Assembly (NCBI GenBank): GCA_003254925.1
Contig: QANZ01032026.1
Coordinates: 243,063-307,062 of the forward strand
DNA: 64,000 bases
Source: Chamaecrista fasciculata
Taxonomy: Eukaryota; Streptophyta; Magnoliopsida; Fabales; Fabaceae
Reading direction: 5' to 3'
This document shows positions 1-11,340 of this stretch, in pieces. Position numbers and translations under genes: made by a program. Position 1 is the first letter of the stretch. Each line of letters begins with the position of its first letter. The notes below the pieces were generated by a model. That model did no database searches and had not been told where the DNA came from. It saw only the letters and a list, made by a program, of their open reading frames with translations.

Positions 1-487
1 ATATGACATATATTATGAATAAAACTTGTAATTTTTAAATTTTTCATTAAAAATTATGAATATTTAATTATTTATATATATAAATATATGGCGTGTCGTG
101 TCGCGTAATTTTGAGAGTTTAGCGTGTCGCTGTGTCCGTATCCGTGTCGTGTCCCGTATCCGTGTCAGTTCCCATGCTTTCTAGGTGGTATTATTCTAGT
201 AGAATCGTGGTAGTAGGTATTGAAGTGTTACAATTTTGTGTATAATTATTTCTTTTTATCTGTTTTTTTTTTGTGGTTACTCTTTCGTCCAATATTGACA
301 ACTTATAAAATATGAGCATTATTTCACTCTACTTGTGTGATTAATCATATGCTATGATCAGAACAAATAGTTATTCAATTTTAAAAGATGATGTTACTTA
401 TATATTTAATATATACTTAATCTTGCCCAAACAAGTTTAGTACACGCCCTAGTTTATTTTTTTATTTCACAATTGGAGATGCTGCAG
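1..487 (+). other. Intron 1 tail of MADS-box gene
   Basis: No coding sequence is seen. The segment precedes the acceptor AG at 486-487 of the MADS-box gene and is therefore read as the end of its first intron; these genes usually have a long intron after the MADS exon. Positions about 90-170 hold a GC-richer patch with repeated GTGTC/CGTGTC words in otherwise AT-rich DNA, possibly a transposon end. Confidence 0.55.
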
Positions 488-2194
488 TATAAACAAAACC
501 GTTGAACGGTATCAAAAGAAAGTCAAGGACCTGGGACTCAGCTCCAAAGGAATCCAAGACAACACCCAGGTAATTAGCCAACTGAATCTGCTCTGTGTGC
601 GTGTCTTTGGCTTCAACTTGATGTTAGTGAAATTGGCCTCCTTTGTCTGTCATGAAACATGTTAAGCATGGATTTTATATATTTTGAAGCACATTCTTAA
701 TTAGATCAATTCTTGAAGTGCAGCTGCTAGTTTATTATGTACGGAAAAATCAACATTAACTTATACATTTCATCGTTAACATACTTTAACGGATCAAAAT
801 CAAAAGATAAAATGGTTTGTATAGTTGTATGTAGTAAGGATACATGATCAGGTAGTTTTCTGAGTACATGGTCAAAATGTAAAGTTCTTACTTCTTAGAG
901 GGTTGATCATCAATAGGATTAATATGAAAGAGAATGTTCTACAAAATTTTAAGCTACGCCATATCCAAACCCCACGTGTATATATATATATATAATAAAT
1001 TAGTGGATTCAGATCGATGTTCTCAATTATTTAATTTATAATGGATAGAAGTCGTTGCTAAATGCAGCTTGTTGTGAAGGAAGGAACCATCAGCATCGCA
1101 AAGAAGATTGAGCATCTAGAAATTTCTAAAAGGTAAATTTCAAGGCCTACTTTCATGGATCAAAATTTTAATATTACATATATATATATATGTAAATGGA
1201 TAATATGAGTGTCATGTAAGAAAAGATCAGATAAACACACACAGAGTATAATGGAAAATGCTGCTGTTCCATTTGAATAATAAACCCTACAGTGTGTCTG
1301 TATCTATTTGTCTCGATGGCTATATATATGACATTTCTATGTTATTTTCTCATACCAAAAACTCTAAATCCTTACTTTGTCTTGTTCCATCTCAAGCCTC
1401 AACCTCTCTGATTATATATATATATATATACTTGTATATCCAGGAAGCTTTTGGGAGATGGGTTGGATTCAAGTCCTGTTGAGGAGTTACATCAAATAGA
1501 AAACCAGTTGGAACGAAGCTTAACCAAAATTAGGGCTAGAAAGGTATCACAGAACTGGCAGCTTTAATTAATTTGATTAGTTATTGTCAATAAAATAACC
1601 TTGATATAAATATATATTCGTAGAACAAACTAGGTATTTATTTATTTAGTTGATTGTGTATACATACTATATGGTAATATTCATGATATATATTAATGAA
1701 GAAAAGTAATTATTAACTTTGCAAAACTTGGTCCTGCTGCCCGGTGCTCAGGCTCAATTGTTCAAAGAGCAGATTGAGAAACTAAGGGAAGAGGTAATTA
1801 ACACTGTACTGAAGTTCCTTTAATAATTAAATTCCTTTTTTTTTTTTTATATATATATAGTATACTTACTACAGATTCCATTTTGTTTGTGTGTTTGTTT
1901 GTGTCAATACTTCAGGAAAAGGACCTTATCGAAGAAAATAAGAAGTTACGGGATCAGGTGATGATTTGATCATTATCTACATACTCCTTAATTAATCCTT
2001 CTCCAATATTTCTTAAATAGCATTATTCATCATGCATTATATTTATATATGTGTATGTATATGTATGCATGCATGAATGATATATAAAGTGTGGGAGTGA
2101 GGAGCGGGCTAAATCAAAGAAAGACGATATGCGAATGGTGGATGAAGTGGAGACGGAATTGTTCATAGGCCCACCTGAGAGACGAATACCCTAA
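488..2194 (+). CDS. AGL19: AGL14/AGL19-like MADS-box transcription factor (3' six exons)
   Basis: A type II (MIKC) MADS-domain transcription factor of the SOC1/TM3 clade, a nuclear DNA-binding flowering regulator. Exons: 488-569, 1068-1132, 1444-1543, 1752-1793, 1916-1957, 2090-2194 (stop TAA 2192-2194), all with AG/GT borders. Sizes 82/65/100/42/42 nt are those of MIKC exons 2-6. The translation starts INKTVERYQKKVKDLG (I-region), continues through the K domain (IAKKIEHLEISKRKLLGDG, then LERSLTKIRARKAQLFKEQ) and ends with VETELFIGPPERRIP, the SOC1-clade C-terminal motif. The KTVERYQK and LFIGPPE forms fit AGL14/AGL19 better than SOC1 itself. The MADS exon lies left of the window, so the gene is partial only because of the window edge. 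A SOC1 co-orthologue is the alternative. Confidence 0.9.
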
Positions 2195-2780
2195 AAATTT
2201 TGATGATGATGATGGAGATATATATATGATGATATGATATCAAGTGCATGTCATCATTAATCTGTATACATTACATCCATGTATCATCATGTCATAAACA
2301 GTTAATAATGTCTCTTCAAAAATTATAAGTCATGCACATGTATATGTAATGTAACTAATTAATAACTAAGATGCTTTGTTTTTGTTGTAACTCAAACCTG
2401 CGGCTAGGTGGTAATATTAGCACTCTAGCTGTTGGTGTGGTCGTCAAATAATAAGCATTTCTGTTTTTTTCTTGCATTGATGAGTTTGATCCATCTTCTA
2501 ATTTCTTTCTTTTTCTTTTTTGCAATGTTGGACTGTTTTACCTGCTTCTGAGTTGTCTCCGTCAATTATTGGAAATCTCAGCTTTTAACTTGGTTAATTG
2601 GAATTTCTTTTTTTTTTTTTTTGTTATCTTTAGATTCTCATTTCGATTTTTATGAAATTAAGAATATAGGATATTTGAACCTTTGTTTTTCCCAAAAGGA
2701 TATTTGGATTGTTGAAGTCTATTTGGATAACTATAGAACTTGTAAAATTTTGTGTAGTTATACATCTATAATATTAGCAA
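2195..2780. other. 3' UTR/flank of MADS-box gene
   Basis: The 3' UTR probably occupies the first 200-270 bases after the stop codon. It contains short TATA and ATGATG runs but I see no single clear polyadenylation signal. The rest is AT-rich with T-runs; no gene seen. Confidence 0.4.
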
Positions 2781-2988
2781 ATGTATTATTGTACATGCCA
2801 ATAAAGGTTGACCCAGTTGGTAAGGAGTCAACTCATAACTCACAAGATCGTGAGTTCGAATCCCGCTGCCAATGTGAGGGCCTTGTTGGTAGGCAATCTC
2901 TAAGTACCTCTGTAAGCGCTCATAGAGCCTTGAGGGGGCTCAACTCACCTAAACTTAATATCTACCAAAAAAAATGTATTATTGTACA
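2781..2988 (+). mobile_element. tRNA-derived SINE with target-site duplications
   Basis: The body (about 2796-2973) carries a tRNA-like A box (TGACCCAGTTGGTAAGG) and B box (GAGTTCGAATCCC), the RNA polymerase III internal promoter, followed by a non-tRNA 3' part and a short A-tail. It is flanked by direct repeats ATGTATTATTGTACA at 2781-2795 and 2974-2988. The exact 15-bp duplication shows a retroposition event. It lies downstream of the MADS gene on the same strand. It is not a tRNA gene: there is no anticodon arm or acceptor stem. Confidence 0.85.
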
Positions 2989-3234
2989 CATGTATATATA
3001 TTTATGTGCATCTTTTTATGCCTATAAAATCTGTAAAAATGGAAAGGAAATTTTAAAGTTTACTAGGTGGAATTTAATTTTTATGAATTGTTTTTATCAA
3101 ATTATTATGAAATTTAGAAGATATCCTCGTGATCAAAATAGAATATGTTATGATAAAATATTTAAATTCCTTCTAAAAATTATTTTTGTCCTTTTAAATT
3201 AATTTACTCGAATACTACTCTTTATTCTTAAGAC

Positions 3235-3945
3235 ATTTTTTTGCCTGAAACATAATTCATTCAAAAGCAAAAGCAATGCAAAGGGAAACATAGTACAAAC
3301 GAAAACAAAGCAAAAATAGCCAACCCCTTCACTAGACAGGATATCAACTAACAAAGTTGGGGGGGTTTGCAATCCATTCAAGAGGACCCATTCTCGTGTC
3401 AGACAAATTGGCAAGACAAACAACTATCAAGTTAGCGGATCTAGGAATACAACTAAAGTTACAACCATCTAAAGAACTGGAAACATAAATAATGTCAACC
3501 CCAGTGGTTGCTCTAAAAAAAAGATATAATCAGACTCAAAGCAACAATAATTATTTGATAAAACGTCACCGTGGAAGCATAACAAGAAACGACGCTGTGT
3601 AAGTACCTGACCCAGAAAAAACTCCACCGAGCACACAAAAACCAAAACCACCATAGAAAGTCGTTGTGGAATGCCTAGTCCAAAGTCGCCGCCGCAGAGA
3701 AAGCGAGACTAGATCGACGTCGTGGGAATCATGATCCAGAACGACGCCGCCACAAAGCCCTAAAAATAAAGTAATACTCTGATAAAAAGAGAGAGGGACC
3801 ATCAAGAGGGAGAGATTTTCAACACTACCTAGACGGACGGGATATCGCCGCTGTGTAGGAAAATAAAGGGGGGGCTACCACCGTTGGAAGGGTAGCAACC
3901 AGACGATGACGCTATAAAAGAACGCGAGAAAAGAGCAAGAGAGAA
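3235..3945 (-). mobile_element. Possible LINE (L1-like) remnant
   Basis: On the minus strand this moderately GC-rich stretch runs from a 5' part rich in GGCGGC/CGTCGTC words to an end reading TTTTGCTTTTGAATGAATTA and an A-run (T-run at 3235-3241 on +). That layout resembles an L1 5' leader joined to an L1 3' end after loss of the ORFs. No reverse transcriptase motif is present and no target duplication was found. A different low-copy repeat is possible. Confidence 0.3.
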
Positions 3946-4213
3946 AACTATTCCTATATATATATATTTTATTTATAGGGTTTAGTAGAATTATAAATAT
4001 ACAATGATGAATCAACTAAGAGTTAATTCAAGCAATAAATGATTTAGTATTATTTATGTAAAATTTTGAGTTTGAGATATTGTAAATGTAGTTATTTTCG
4101 TTGAGAGTCTCTCACTATAATTAGATATATAAAGTGGTCAAATCTGGTTCGGAAAAAATTAAAAAACCAGTAGGCAAACGAAAAGACAAATAGTGCTGAT
4201 GATGAGTTGATGA

Positions 4214-5946
4214 AATAAAAACGAGTAAACTCTTAAATTGGTCCTTGGATTATTGGGTCGCTGACAGATTGATCCCTGATTTATGGAAATTGACAAATAG
4301 GTCCCCGAATTTTACTAACGTTAGTCAGATTGGTCCTTCCTCATCCTCTTCCTCTTCCTCACTCTGTCTCTTCCAATCACAGAAATTGCAAATTTCCGTG
4401 ACTGTACGCCATTCCATTCCATTCCACATATATAGGATTCACTATTATTCTTACAATTACCAGACTCACACAAACCCAAAAACACGCATATACTTACAAT
4501 TTCTATCCTTAATCTGCAGAAATCTTCGCTGTTATTTCGATCTGATTTCAGTGAAAATTGTTCTCTGTGATTTCGATTCGATTTCGTTTTCACTTTCGTT
4601 TTCACACAAACCCAAAAACACGCATATACTTACTAAACCTGAACGATTTCGTCTGTTAACGCCAACACCATCGTCGTTGTCGCTGTCGACGGCGTCTCCT
4701 CTATCAAGAACTGATGAGATCTGGACGACCTCGTTTTGCCTTTGTTGTTGTGAGGACGACGATGAAGACGATGCTGAGATCTGGACGATTTCGTTTTGAT
4801 TTTGTTTTTGCTTCAATGACGATGAAGAGATGATGAGAGATTTGGATTCGAAGATTGGGGTTGATTCGAAGATGATGGTGGACGATGAGAAATTTTGCTT
4901 CAATGATGGTGGACGATGAAGATGATGAATAGATGATGAATGTCTGGTAAAATAGAAATTTGGCAAAGATGGTGAAGGAATGGATAATGAATTGATGAAG
5001 ATGAAGTTGAAGAAGATGAAGATAAAGATTAAAAAAAATTTATGGGGTTTAGGGTTTAATAAAATAATTGTCAAGGACTGAATTGCAAATAAAACCCACT
5101 AAATATGGGTTTAGGATTTAGGGTTTAGGGTTTTTAATATTTTTTAGGACCAAATTGGAGAAAGATGAAGATGAAAAAAAAAGTTTTAGGGGTTTAGGGT
5201 TTTTAATATTTTTAAGGACTAAATTGGGATGTTTGGAAGAGTTTTGGGACACTTTACAATTTTATTTTGAGCATTTGGGACTAAAATGAATGAAGATGAT
5301 GAAAAAAAAGGGGAATTGAAAATAATGGGACTCAAATTAGATTTTTTTAGGGTTTAGGGTTTAAAATTTTAGGGTTTAGGATTTTAGGGTTTAAGGTTTA
5401 GGATTTTAGGGTTAGGGTTTACGATTTTAGGGTTTTAGGATTTAGGGTTTAGAGTTTGGGGTTTAGGTTTTAGGGTTTTTATTACTTTTAAGGACTAAAT
5501 TGAAATGTTTGGAAGAGTTTTGGGACACTTTACAATTTTATTTTTAGGATTTGGGACTAAAATGAATGAAAATGATGAAATGAGGGGAAATTGAAAATAA
5601 TGGGATAAAAATTGAACTCAGGGATCAATATGAAGAAGAGATGAAATGTTTTTTTTAAATATTAATACTTATGTGGCACTAAATGCACAATTGGCATTTT
5701 TTTTTTTTTAGTTTTTCAACTACTGACGTGGCACGTAACGTGCCACGTCAGCAGCTTCCCAAACGACAACTTAACGGATTACGTGCCACGTCAGCGGCTT
5801 CCCAAACGGCAACTTAACGGAAGGACCAATTTGACTAACGTTAGTAAAATTCGGGGACCTATTTGTCAATTTCCATAAATCAGGGACCAATCTGTCAGCG
5901 ACCCAATAATCCAGGGACCAATTTGAGAGTTTACTCTAATAAAAAC
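4214..5946. mobile_element. Non-autonomous Mutator-like element with ~120-bp TIRs
   Basis: The ends 4223-4340 and 5820-5937 are near-perfect inverted copies, beginning GAGTAAACTCTYAAATTGG and containing ACTAACGTTAGT. The element is flanked by the 9-bp direct repeat AATAAAAAC (4214-4222 and 5938-5946), typical of Mutator superfamily insertion. No transposase is encoded. The interior has a 30-bp direct repeat (from 4467 and 4603), many GATGAAGATGA words and a telomere-like array. A captured 5' leader of a host gene is possible, but I cannot name one. Confidence 0.85.
5040..5475. repeat. Degenerate telomere-like TTTAGGG array inside the MULE
   Basis: Repeated GGGTTTAGGG and GGATTTAGGG words occur between about 5045 and 5475, densest at 5345-5475, interspersed with two copies of a segment containing AGGACTAAATTG. 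The unit matches the plant telomere repeat TTTAGGG with substitutions. It lies wholly inside the TIR element 4223-5937, so it travelled with that element. Confidence 0.7.
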
Positions 5947-6103
5947 TAGTACTCTTCTTTGTTTTTTGGTCAAACTACTAGTACTCTTTTGTGAGCCTTA
6001 ATTTTTATGGGTTTATTGTTGGGCCTTGATGATAAAAGCGTCTTGCTTAAGTGATCGTTTTTTGTCAGAGTCTGCCTTAAGTGACCCGCGTATAAAAGGG
6101 ACC

Positions 6104-6239
6104 GGATCCTCTGCTGTCCAGCACATGGTGCTGTGCGGCGAGGACCAGTCGCTGAGCGCCACGTGTGCGCCAATGTACACGTGGCGCTCGGCGATTGGTC
6201 CTCGCCGCACAGCACCATGTGCTGGACAGCAGAGGATCC
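6104..6239. repeat. 63-bp-stem near-perfect hairpin with G-box cores
   Basis: Bases 6104-6166 pair with 6177-6239 around a 10-nt loop (6167-6176); I see two mismatches. The arms are GC-rich in an AT-rich setting. Each arm carries a CACGTG-type core (GCCACGTGTG and ACACGTGGCG), the ABRE/G-box form. TATAAAA-like words sit outside both arms (about 6091 and 6248). Open frames through it are symmetry artefacts. It could be a foldback element, a MITE or a small-RNA precursor. Confidence 0.85.
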
Positions 6240-6486
6240 AGCGCCCATATAAAGGCATTAAAAAGCCCATCATAGATTTTACAAAAACAAAAGCCCATCA
6301 TAGAAGATAAAATATTAATTATTAATATTTCCACTTTGACGGCTGTCGTGGAAAAAAAAAAAAAAAACAGGAAATTAGTAATGTTTAAGTGCCGTTTTAA
6401 GTTCCCGTGGATTTTTTTTTTTCACAAGTTATTCATCCTTACTTTTAGTTTTATAGGGAGGGATTGTTTTAATTACAATTCGTCCA

Positions 6487-6768
6487 TATTTTTTTAGGCC
6501 AAAGTCTTATTTTGGTCCCCCAGTTATCCTCAGTGTTTCAAATTGGTCTCCAAGTTATTTTTCGTTCCATATTGGTCCCCCAGTTATGCAAAACTTGGCA
6601 AAGTTGGTCCCTCTAACAGTTTTCATCTATTTTTCGGTTAAAAAAAAGACAAAATTGATTTTTAACTCCTAAAAGTTTAAATTTTTTGCATCAAGGACCT
6701 TTTTCTCTATAATAGAACCAAAATGTAAGAAAGAAAAAATAATTTAGGGGTTAATGTTTATTTCACAC

Positions 6769-6808
<40 letters not shown>

Positions 6809-7612
6809 CTCCCTACCTACGCCAGTCACCGGATCTCCAACCGCCACATCCGGCGGCGCTGACCTCATGACTGCCGACAACATCCTCAAGAACATCACCG
6901 AACTCGCCTCTCTCGACGTCAACAATTCCATGTTCAAGAACCTCAACGGCGTCCTTGAGGCTGTCCGATTAACGAATTCCCTTTCCGATTCGGAGCGATT
7001 CCTCGTGAGGAGTAAAGGAGTAAAGGAGAGAGAGGTAAAGGGTATTATGGTCTAGAATGGGTGGATGATGATGTTGTTGGGGAAGGAGAAAATCGTAACG
7101 AAGGAGGCTTTGGGAACTGTTGGAGAAAGAATCTGAGAGGAGTTGGTGGAGAGTAGGGTAGACGATGAGAGAGAAAGAGAGAGGAAGGGGAAAGATGACG
7201 GAGAGAGTGAGCGTTGATGATTCGCTTCGATTCAGAGAGGATGGCCTAGAGGTCAAGCGATGGTCCTCCGCGTTCTGCCGTCGCCGTCGCCATGGCAGAT
7301 TCTGTGGTGAGAGAGAGAGAGAGTTTTTGTGTGAAATAAACATTAACCCCTAATTATTTTTTCTTTCTTACATTTTGGTTCTATTATAGAGAAAAAGGTC
7401 CTTGATGCAAAAAATTTAAATTTTTAGGAGTTAAAAATCAATTTTGTCTTTTTTTTTTTTAACCGAAAAATGGATGGAAATTGTTAGAGGGACCAACTTT
7501 GCCAAGTTTTGCATAACTGGGGGACCAATATGGAACGAAAAATAACTGGGAGACCAATTTGAAACACTGAGCATAACTGGGGGACCAAAATAGGACTTTG
7601 GCCTATTTTTTA
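6487..7612. mobile_element. MULE-like element with ~300-bp TIRs, possible gene capture
   Basis: About 300 bp at each end (6497-6800 and 7310-7603) are inverted copies starting TAGGCCAAAGTC. They include three GGTCCCCCAGTTAT words and a CT/GA microsatellite at the inner end (6771-6802 and 7311-7321). The flanks TATTTTTTT/TATTTTTTA (6487-6495, 7604-7612) look like a 9-bp target duplication but are low-complexity. The unique centre 6810-7300 has gene-like GC and an open stretch starting MTADNILKNITELASLDV. I do not recognise the source gene. Confidence 0.75.
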
Positions 7613-8174
7613 TCTTTTGTTTTAGCTTTTCAATTGAATAAGTCATATCTTTGGTCCCCCCAAAGTTTGGTGGTGGTTTTCTCCATATCTATTTCTGGTT
7701 TCACCATTTCTTTATGAAATAATTGTTTTAATACTAGATCAACTCAGATCTGAGCATCTACGCCAAAAAGCTTTCAATCTACCGTTAAATTTATGGAGAA
7801 GTTTACGACATCTTTATTCGTGAAAAAAAAACTACATTTTTGATATATAGGGAGTATAATTATAAATGTTTTGTTGGCAACACCAAGATCGATGATAATT
7901 TTAATCCTGAGGATACTTTCCACATAGGATCAGTTGCGCTTTTATTTGTGTTGGGAAAAAATAATAATATTTATAAAAATAAAATAACCTTTCCTCCTTG
8001 AAAATAACCAGAGAAATAAGATGAAGAAACACAATCACAACATGAAAAACCCAAACCGAAAAAAAAAAACCACGACCTTTGCCAAAAGACAACCAAGAAA
8101 AATACTATATGAAAATTGTTACATCATACAATATTCTCTCAACCCTTATCCCAAGTACACACACTCTCACAAAG

Positions 8175-8981
8175 CAACTTGATAAACTGGAAAATGGCTA
8201 GCACTTACCTAGTTCACCGGAGAGGGCTGCGGGAGCCAAGAGTTGAACAAGAACCTGCAAGAGCTTCACAGGGGGGCCCTGCGAAGTGTACTCCGACGCT
8301 CAAGTTAGTAAGAGAGTGATAAGAGAGTAAGAGAATTTCAGAGTGAAAGAAGTAGCTAACCTTGAACTGGTGAGATGGGCTCTATTTATAGAGCAGGGAG
8401 GAGAGAGGTGGTCAGCGTGCGGGGCGGACCACGTACTGGACACGATCTCCACCAGCGAAGATGGTGGAGGCCGAGATTTGCGGAGCAAGGCAATCGTGGG
8501 TGATTGCGTGTTGTGTCGCTAGGCGGGCGCCTAGAAACTGGAGATCGTGGGTATGAGCAAGTCAGTAACCCACGATCTCCCGTAGCGTGGATTGCGGAGC
8601 GGGGTAATCGTGCGGGGCGGACCACGTACTGGACACGATCTCCACCAGCGAAGATGGTGGAGGCCGAGATTTGCGGAGCAAGGCAATCGTGGGTGATTGC
8701 GTGTTGTGTCGCTAGGCGGGCGCCTAGAAACTGGAGATCGTGGGTATGAGCAAGTCAGTAACCCACGATCTCCCGTAGCGTGGATTGCGGAGCGAGGTAA
8801 TCGTGGGTGACCACGTGTCATGATGGGGACGTGCGCCAAGACCCAGGATGGATCACGGCCGCCCCTACTTGTTCTTAGGGCGCCCGATTGACTCGAGGGC
8901 GTCTCGCAAGGTGCGGAGAGGAGAAGAGGCCCGGTGCGAGGGCCGTTTAGGCGTACGCCCAAATAGTGATGTATCACAACT
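8175..8981 (-). mobile_element. Gypsy-type solo LTR with perfect 5-bp TSD
   Basis: The LTR spans 8180-8976, TG...CA on both strands (TGATAAACTGG at 8180, GATGTATCA to 8976), flanked by CAACT at 8175-8179 and 8977-8981. Reading the minus strand, a CTATAAATAG TATA box (about 8385) is followed by CTAACTTGAGCGTCGGAG (about 8310), a motif common in the R region of plant Ty3/gypsy LTRs. It is GC-rich compared with its surroundings. The upstream U3 carries a 193-bp tandem duplication. No internal domain remains, so it formed by LTR-LTR recombination. It is nested in the Copia LTR. Confidence 0.88.
8417..8802. repeat. Two tandem copies of a 193-bp GC-rich unit in LTR U3
   Basis: Copy 1 is 8417-8609 and copy 2 is 8610-8802, almost identical (one visible difference is GCGGGGTAATC against GCGAGGTAATC). 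The unit contains inner inverted words (GGAGATCGTGGG with CCCACGATCTCC). In LTR orientation the array lies upstream of the TATA box, where enhancer repeats are often found. Confidence 0.9.
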
Positions 8982-9275
8982 ATTTAACTACACATTCCAC
9001 ACTTTACAAATAACAATAGAAGAACTCTAAAATACAAGAGATGAAGGAATTTAAAAGCCAAATACAATGCTTAAAGTATCTTGACTTTGTGCACTTGTAA
9101 ACTTGCCTTGAGCCTCCTTTTATAGTAGTTGAGCCCTTCCAACAATTGTTAACCAAACAATGTGGGACTTCTTAAAAATCTCACAATTGCTAACCAAGCA
9201 ATGTGTGACTTCTTAAAATCTCACCTATCTCTATTTTCAATCAATTACCCAGCAATTTGTTTCCTTAGTTCAACA

Positions 9276-10219
9276 CTGTTTACAGATTATCCTTCATGTA
9301 CCGTTAGATTTGTATTATTTAAATGATTGTAAGTATCGTTTGGCTTTTCTATAATGTAATTTGAAAAAAAAATAAAACAAATTTTTTAGTATTAAGTCAA
9401 TAAAATGTAAAATCTATCTATTCTATTTATCCTACATTTTGATGTTCAGGGTTGCATACGTGTAAGCTAGACCTAGCGAGTAACATTGACATCCATTTCC
9501 TCACTCGCATTGTGGAGAGACACGTGTCCTTTTTTTGTTTTCATTTTTCGTCTATTTTTATTAACATCTGCCTCATTCGCGCTCAAATTGATATCTATTA
9601 TCTTCAGTCCTAATTCAAATTTTAAAATTCAAAATTCAATCAACAACACCATTTCAATCATCAATTTAACATAAAAAAACGTAGCCACAAGGAAATTTTG
9701 ACCTCCTTCTTCTCTCCCCTAAACTTCTCTCTCCTAAACCTAAAACATCACCGTGAGCCACCATTGTCGCCACCGTTCATCATCATCGGAACGTCATCGT
9801 CATCATCCACGACCGTTGTTTTTCTTCTCCTCGCACCATCGTTCTTGCATCTCACAACCATTCACCCTCTCTTCTTTATCCTCCTTTGCTGCAACATGAG
9901 ATGCTAGGAGCGGTCTGATATTGGAGAAAGATGATGAGGGAAGGAGGAAGCAACGGCCATGATGGTCGCCGAAACTTGACTATTAGTTAAAGTTACTCTT
10001 TGGTCTCATATTGTGATTGTGTAACCTGACTATTAGATCCTCAATCTTGCACACAATAAGTCGGACATTTGTTGTGAGGCAAAGTTTCATGTCAGCTATT
10101 GTGGTAAAGCAATCCCCAAATTTTCGAGAGGGTAACTTTAACTTGGTTCTTAATAATCTTATGGAATGGAATCAATATTGGTTCATACATCATTTAAACT
10201 TTTCTGTCATTTTTTCAGG
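9276..10219. other. Intergenic, no recognised gene
   Basis: AT-rich DNA with a C-rich pyrimidine tract at 9700-9880. Short open frames are low-complexity (SSSSTT-like) and show no family resemblance. An ACACGTGTCC word occurs near 9521. Nothing else supported. Confidence 0.4.
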
Positions 10220-10861
10220 GTCTTTTTTAGAACCGTCAAAGTGAGCCAACCCGGCTAATTCAAGCTGTCTCGCCGCGAGCCAGAGACCCCAGGCGAGCCA
10301 GGTTTTGCCAACCCGGCTCACCAAGTTGGTGAGCCGGGTTGGCTCACCTAACCCACCAACTTTCAATTTTATTTTTCAATTTTTTTTAAATTAAAAATAT
10401 CAATAAAACAACTCACAAATAATAACACCCAACACCACCCCTCGTTTTTTCTCTGGACAGACGGTGGAACGATGGCCATTGAGATTGGGGTTGGCCGGTT
10501 GGGTGAAGAAATGAGAAGAAATTAGGGTTGGGACTTGGGAAAAGAAAAGAACTCTAAAAGACGAAAGTGAATTATGAAATCTAAAGTGAAAATGAGGAAG
10601 AAGTGAAGAGCCTGGAAGATATTTTAGGGTTATAATTATTAATTTTATAATTTTATATTTTTTTTAAAAAAAAGGTGGGTTGACTCACTAACTCACCAGC
10701 TCACTCGAGCTAGCCCACCACGAGCCGCGAGTTAAGTGAACCAACCCACTCGAGCTAAAATTTTTGGCGAGCCAGGTTTTCTCAACCCGGCTCGCCAATT
10801 TTGGTGGGTTAAACGAGCCAGCCCACCGGGCCTGGCTCGTTTTGACGGCTCTACTCTTTTT
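10220..10861. mobile_element. Non-autonomous hAT element
   Basis: The element 10228-10853 has terminal inverted repeats TAGAACCGTCAAAGTGAGCC and GGCTCGTTTTGACGGCTCTA. Subterminal regions are dense in GAGCC/GGCTC and CCCACC/GGTGGG words. The 8-bp flanks GTCTTTTT (10220-10227) and CTCTTTTT (10854-10861) differ at one base, fitting an hAT duplication. The centre is AT-rich with no transposase. A related truncated copy is at 30485-31240. Confidence 0.82.
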
Positions 10862-11340
10862 TTATACCTTATATTATAACTTGATACTTGACAGATACTG
10901 AGGAAGCCTGATCCAGTTTGTGAGTGCCATATGCTTATGTTGGATATTTTCCTAACTTTTAGCATCTCCATATCATTTCAGTTTTTGACTAATAAAATAT
11001 GTTTTTACTAAAGTTATGTCAATTTTCCTTGAATCTATTTTTCATGTTTCAAAATATATATTATTATAGTTTAATCCTTGAATCTGTTCTTCATGTTTCA
11101 TAAAAAAAATAAATAAATAAGGAAATTGCCATCTTGAGTGGTTGTTAGGCTTTACAAATTAATAAACGGACTGAGAAAGCATGTCATTGCATGATTTCAC
11201 TTGAGTCTCTTTAGCAAGAGTTTATATTTTTAACAGAGCTAGAAGTTAATTTGCCACTTGAGACAATTTTTAGGGTGCTCTGAACAGCCTAATGATTATT
11301 ATTAACGGCTGATGATTGCTCATTTTGACCATATATAACA

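Larger units (their letters stand above)
8110..9275 (-). mobile_element. Copia-type LTR (interrupted)
   Basis: On the minus strand it starts TGTTGAACTAAGG (ending at 9275) and ends CAATTTTCA (8110), the TG...CA form typical of Copia LTRs. ACTATAAAAGGAGGCTCAAG (around 9115) is its probable TATA region. The intact LTR would be about 364 bp; a 797-bp Gypsy LTR sits inside it at 8180-8976. Flanking pentamers (CTATA and CTGTT) do not match, so this may be a recombinant or decayed solo LTR. No coding internal domain is nearby. Confidence 0.65.

Noticed and set aside
2804..2880. Apparent tRNA gene (A and B boxes)
   Set aside because: No cloverleaf with acceptor stem or anticodon arm; A-tail and 15-bp target duplication show a SINE. 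The same applies at 25721-25790.
4245..5074. Open frames of 180-184 codons on both strands
   Set aside because: Low-complexity Ser-rich or repeat-derived sequence inside a MULE; no start context, introns or homology.
5970..6334. Several overlapping open frames of 85-94 codons on both strands
   Set aside because: All arise from the palindromic hairpin 6104-6239; mirrored amino-acid strings on both strands confirm an artefact.
8386..8977. GC-rich open frames (up to 148 codons) on both strands
   Set aside because: They run through the 193-bp tandem units of a solo LTR and have no family resemblance.
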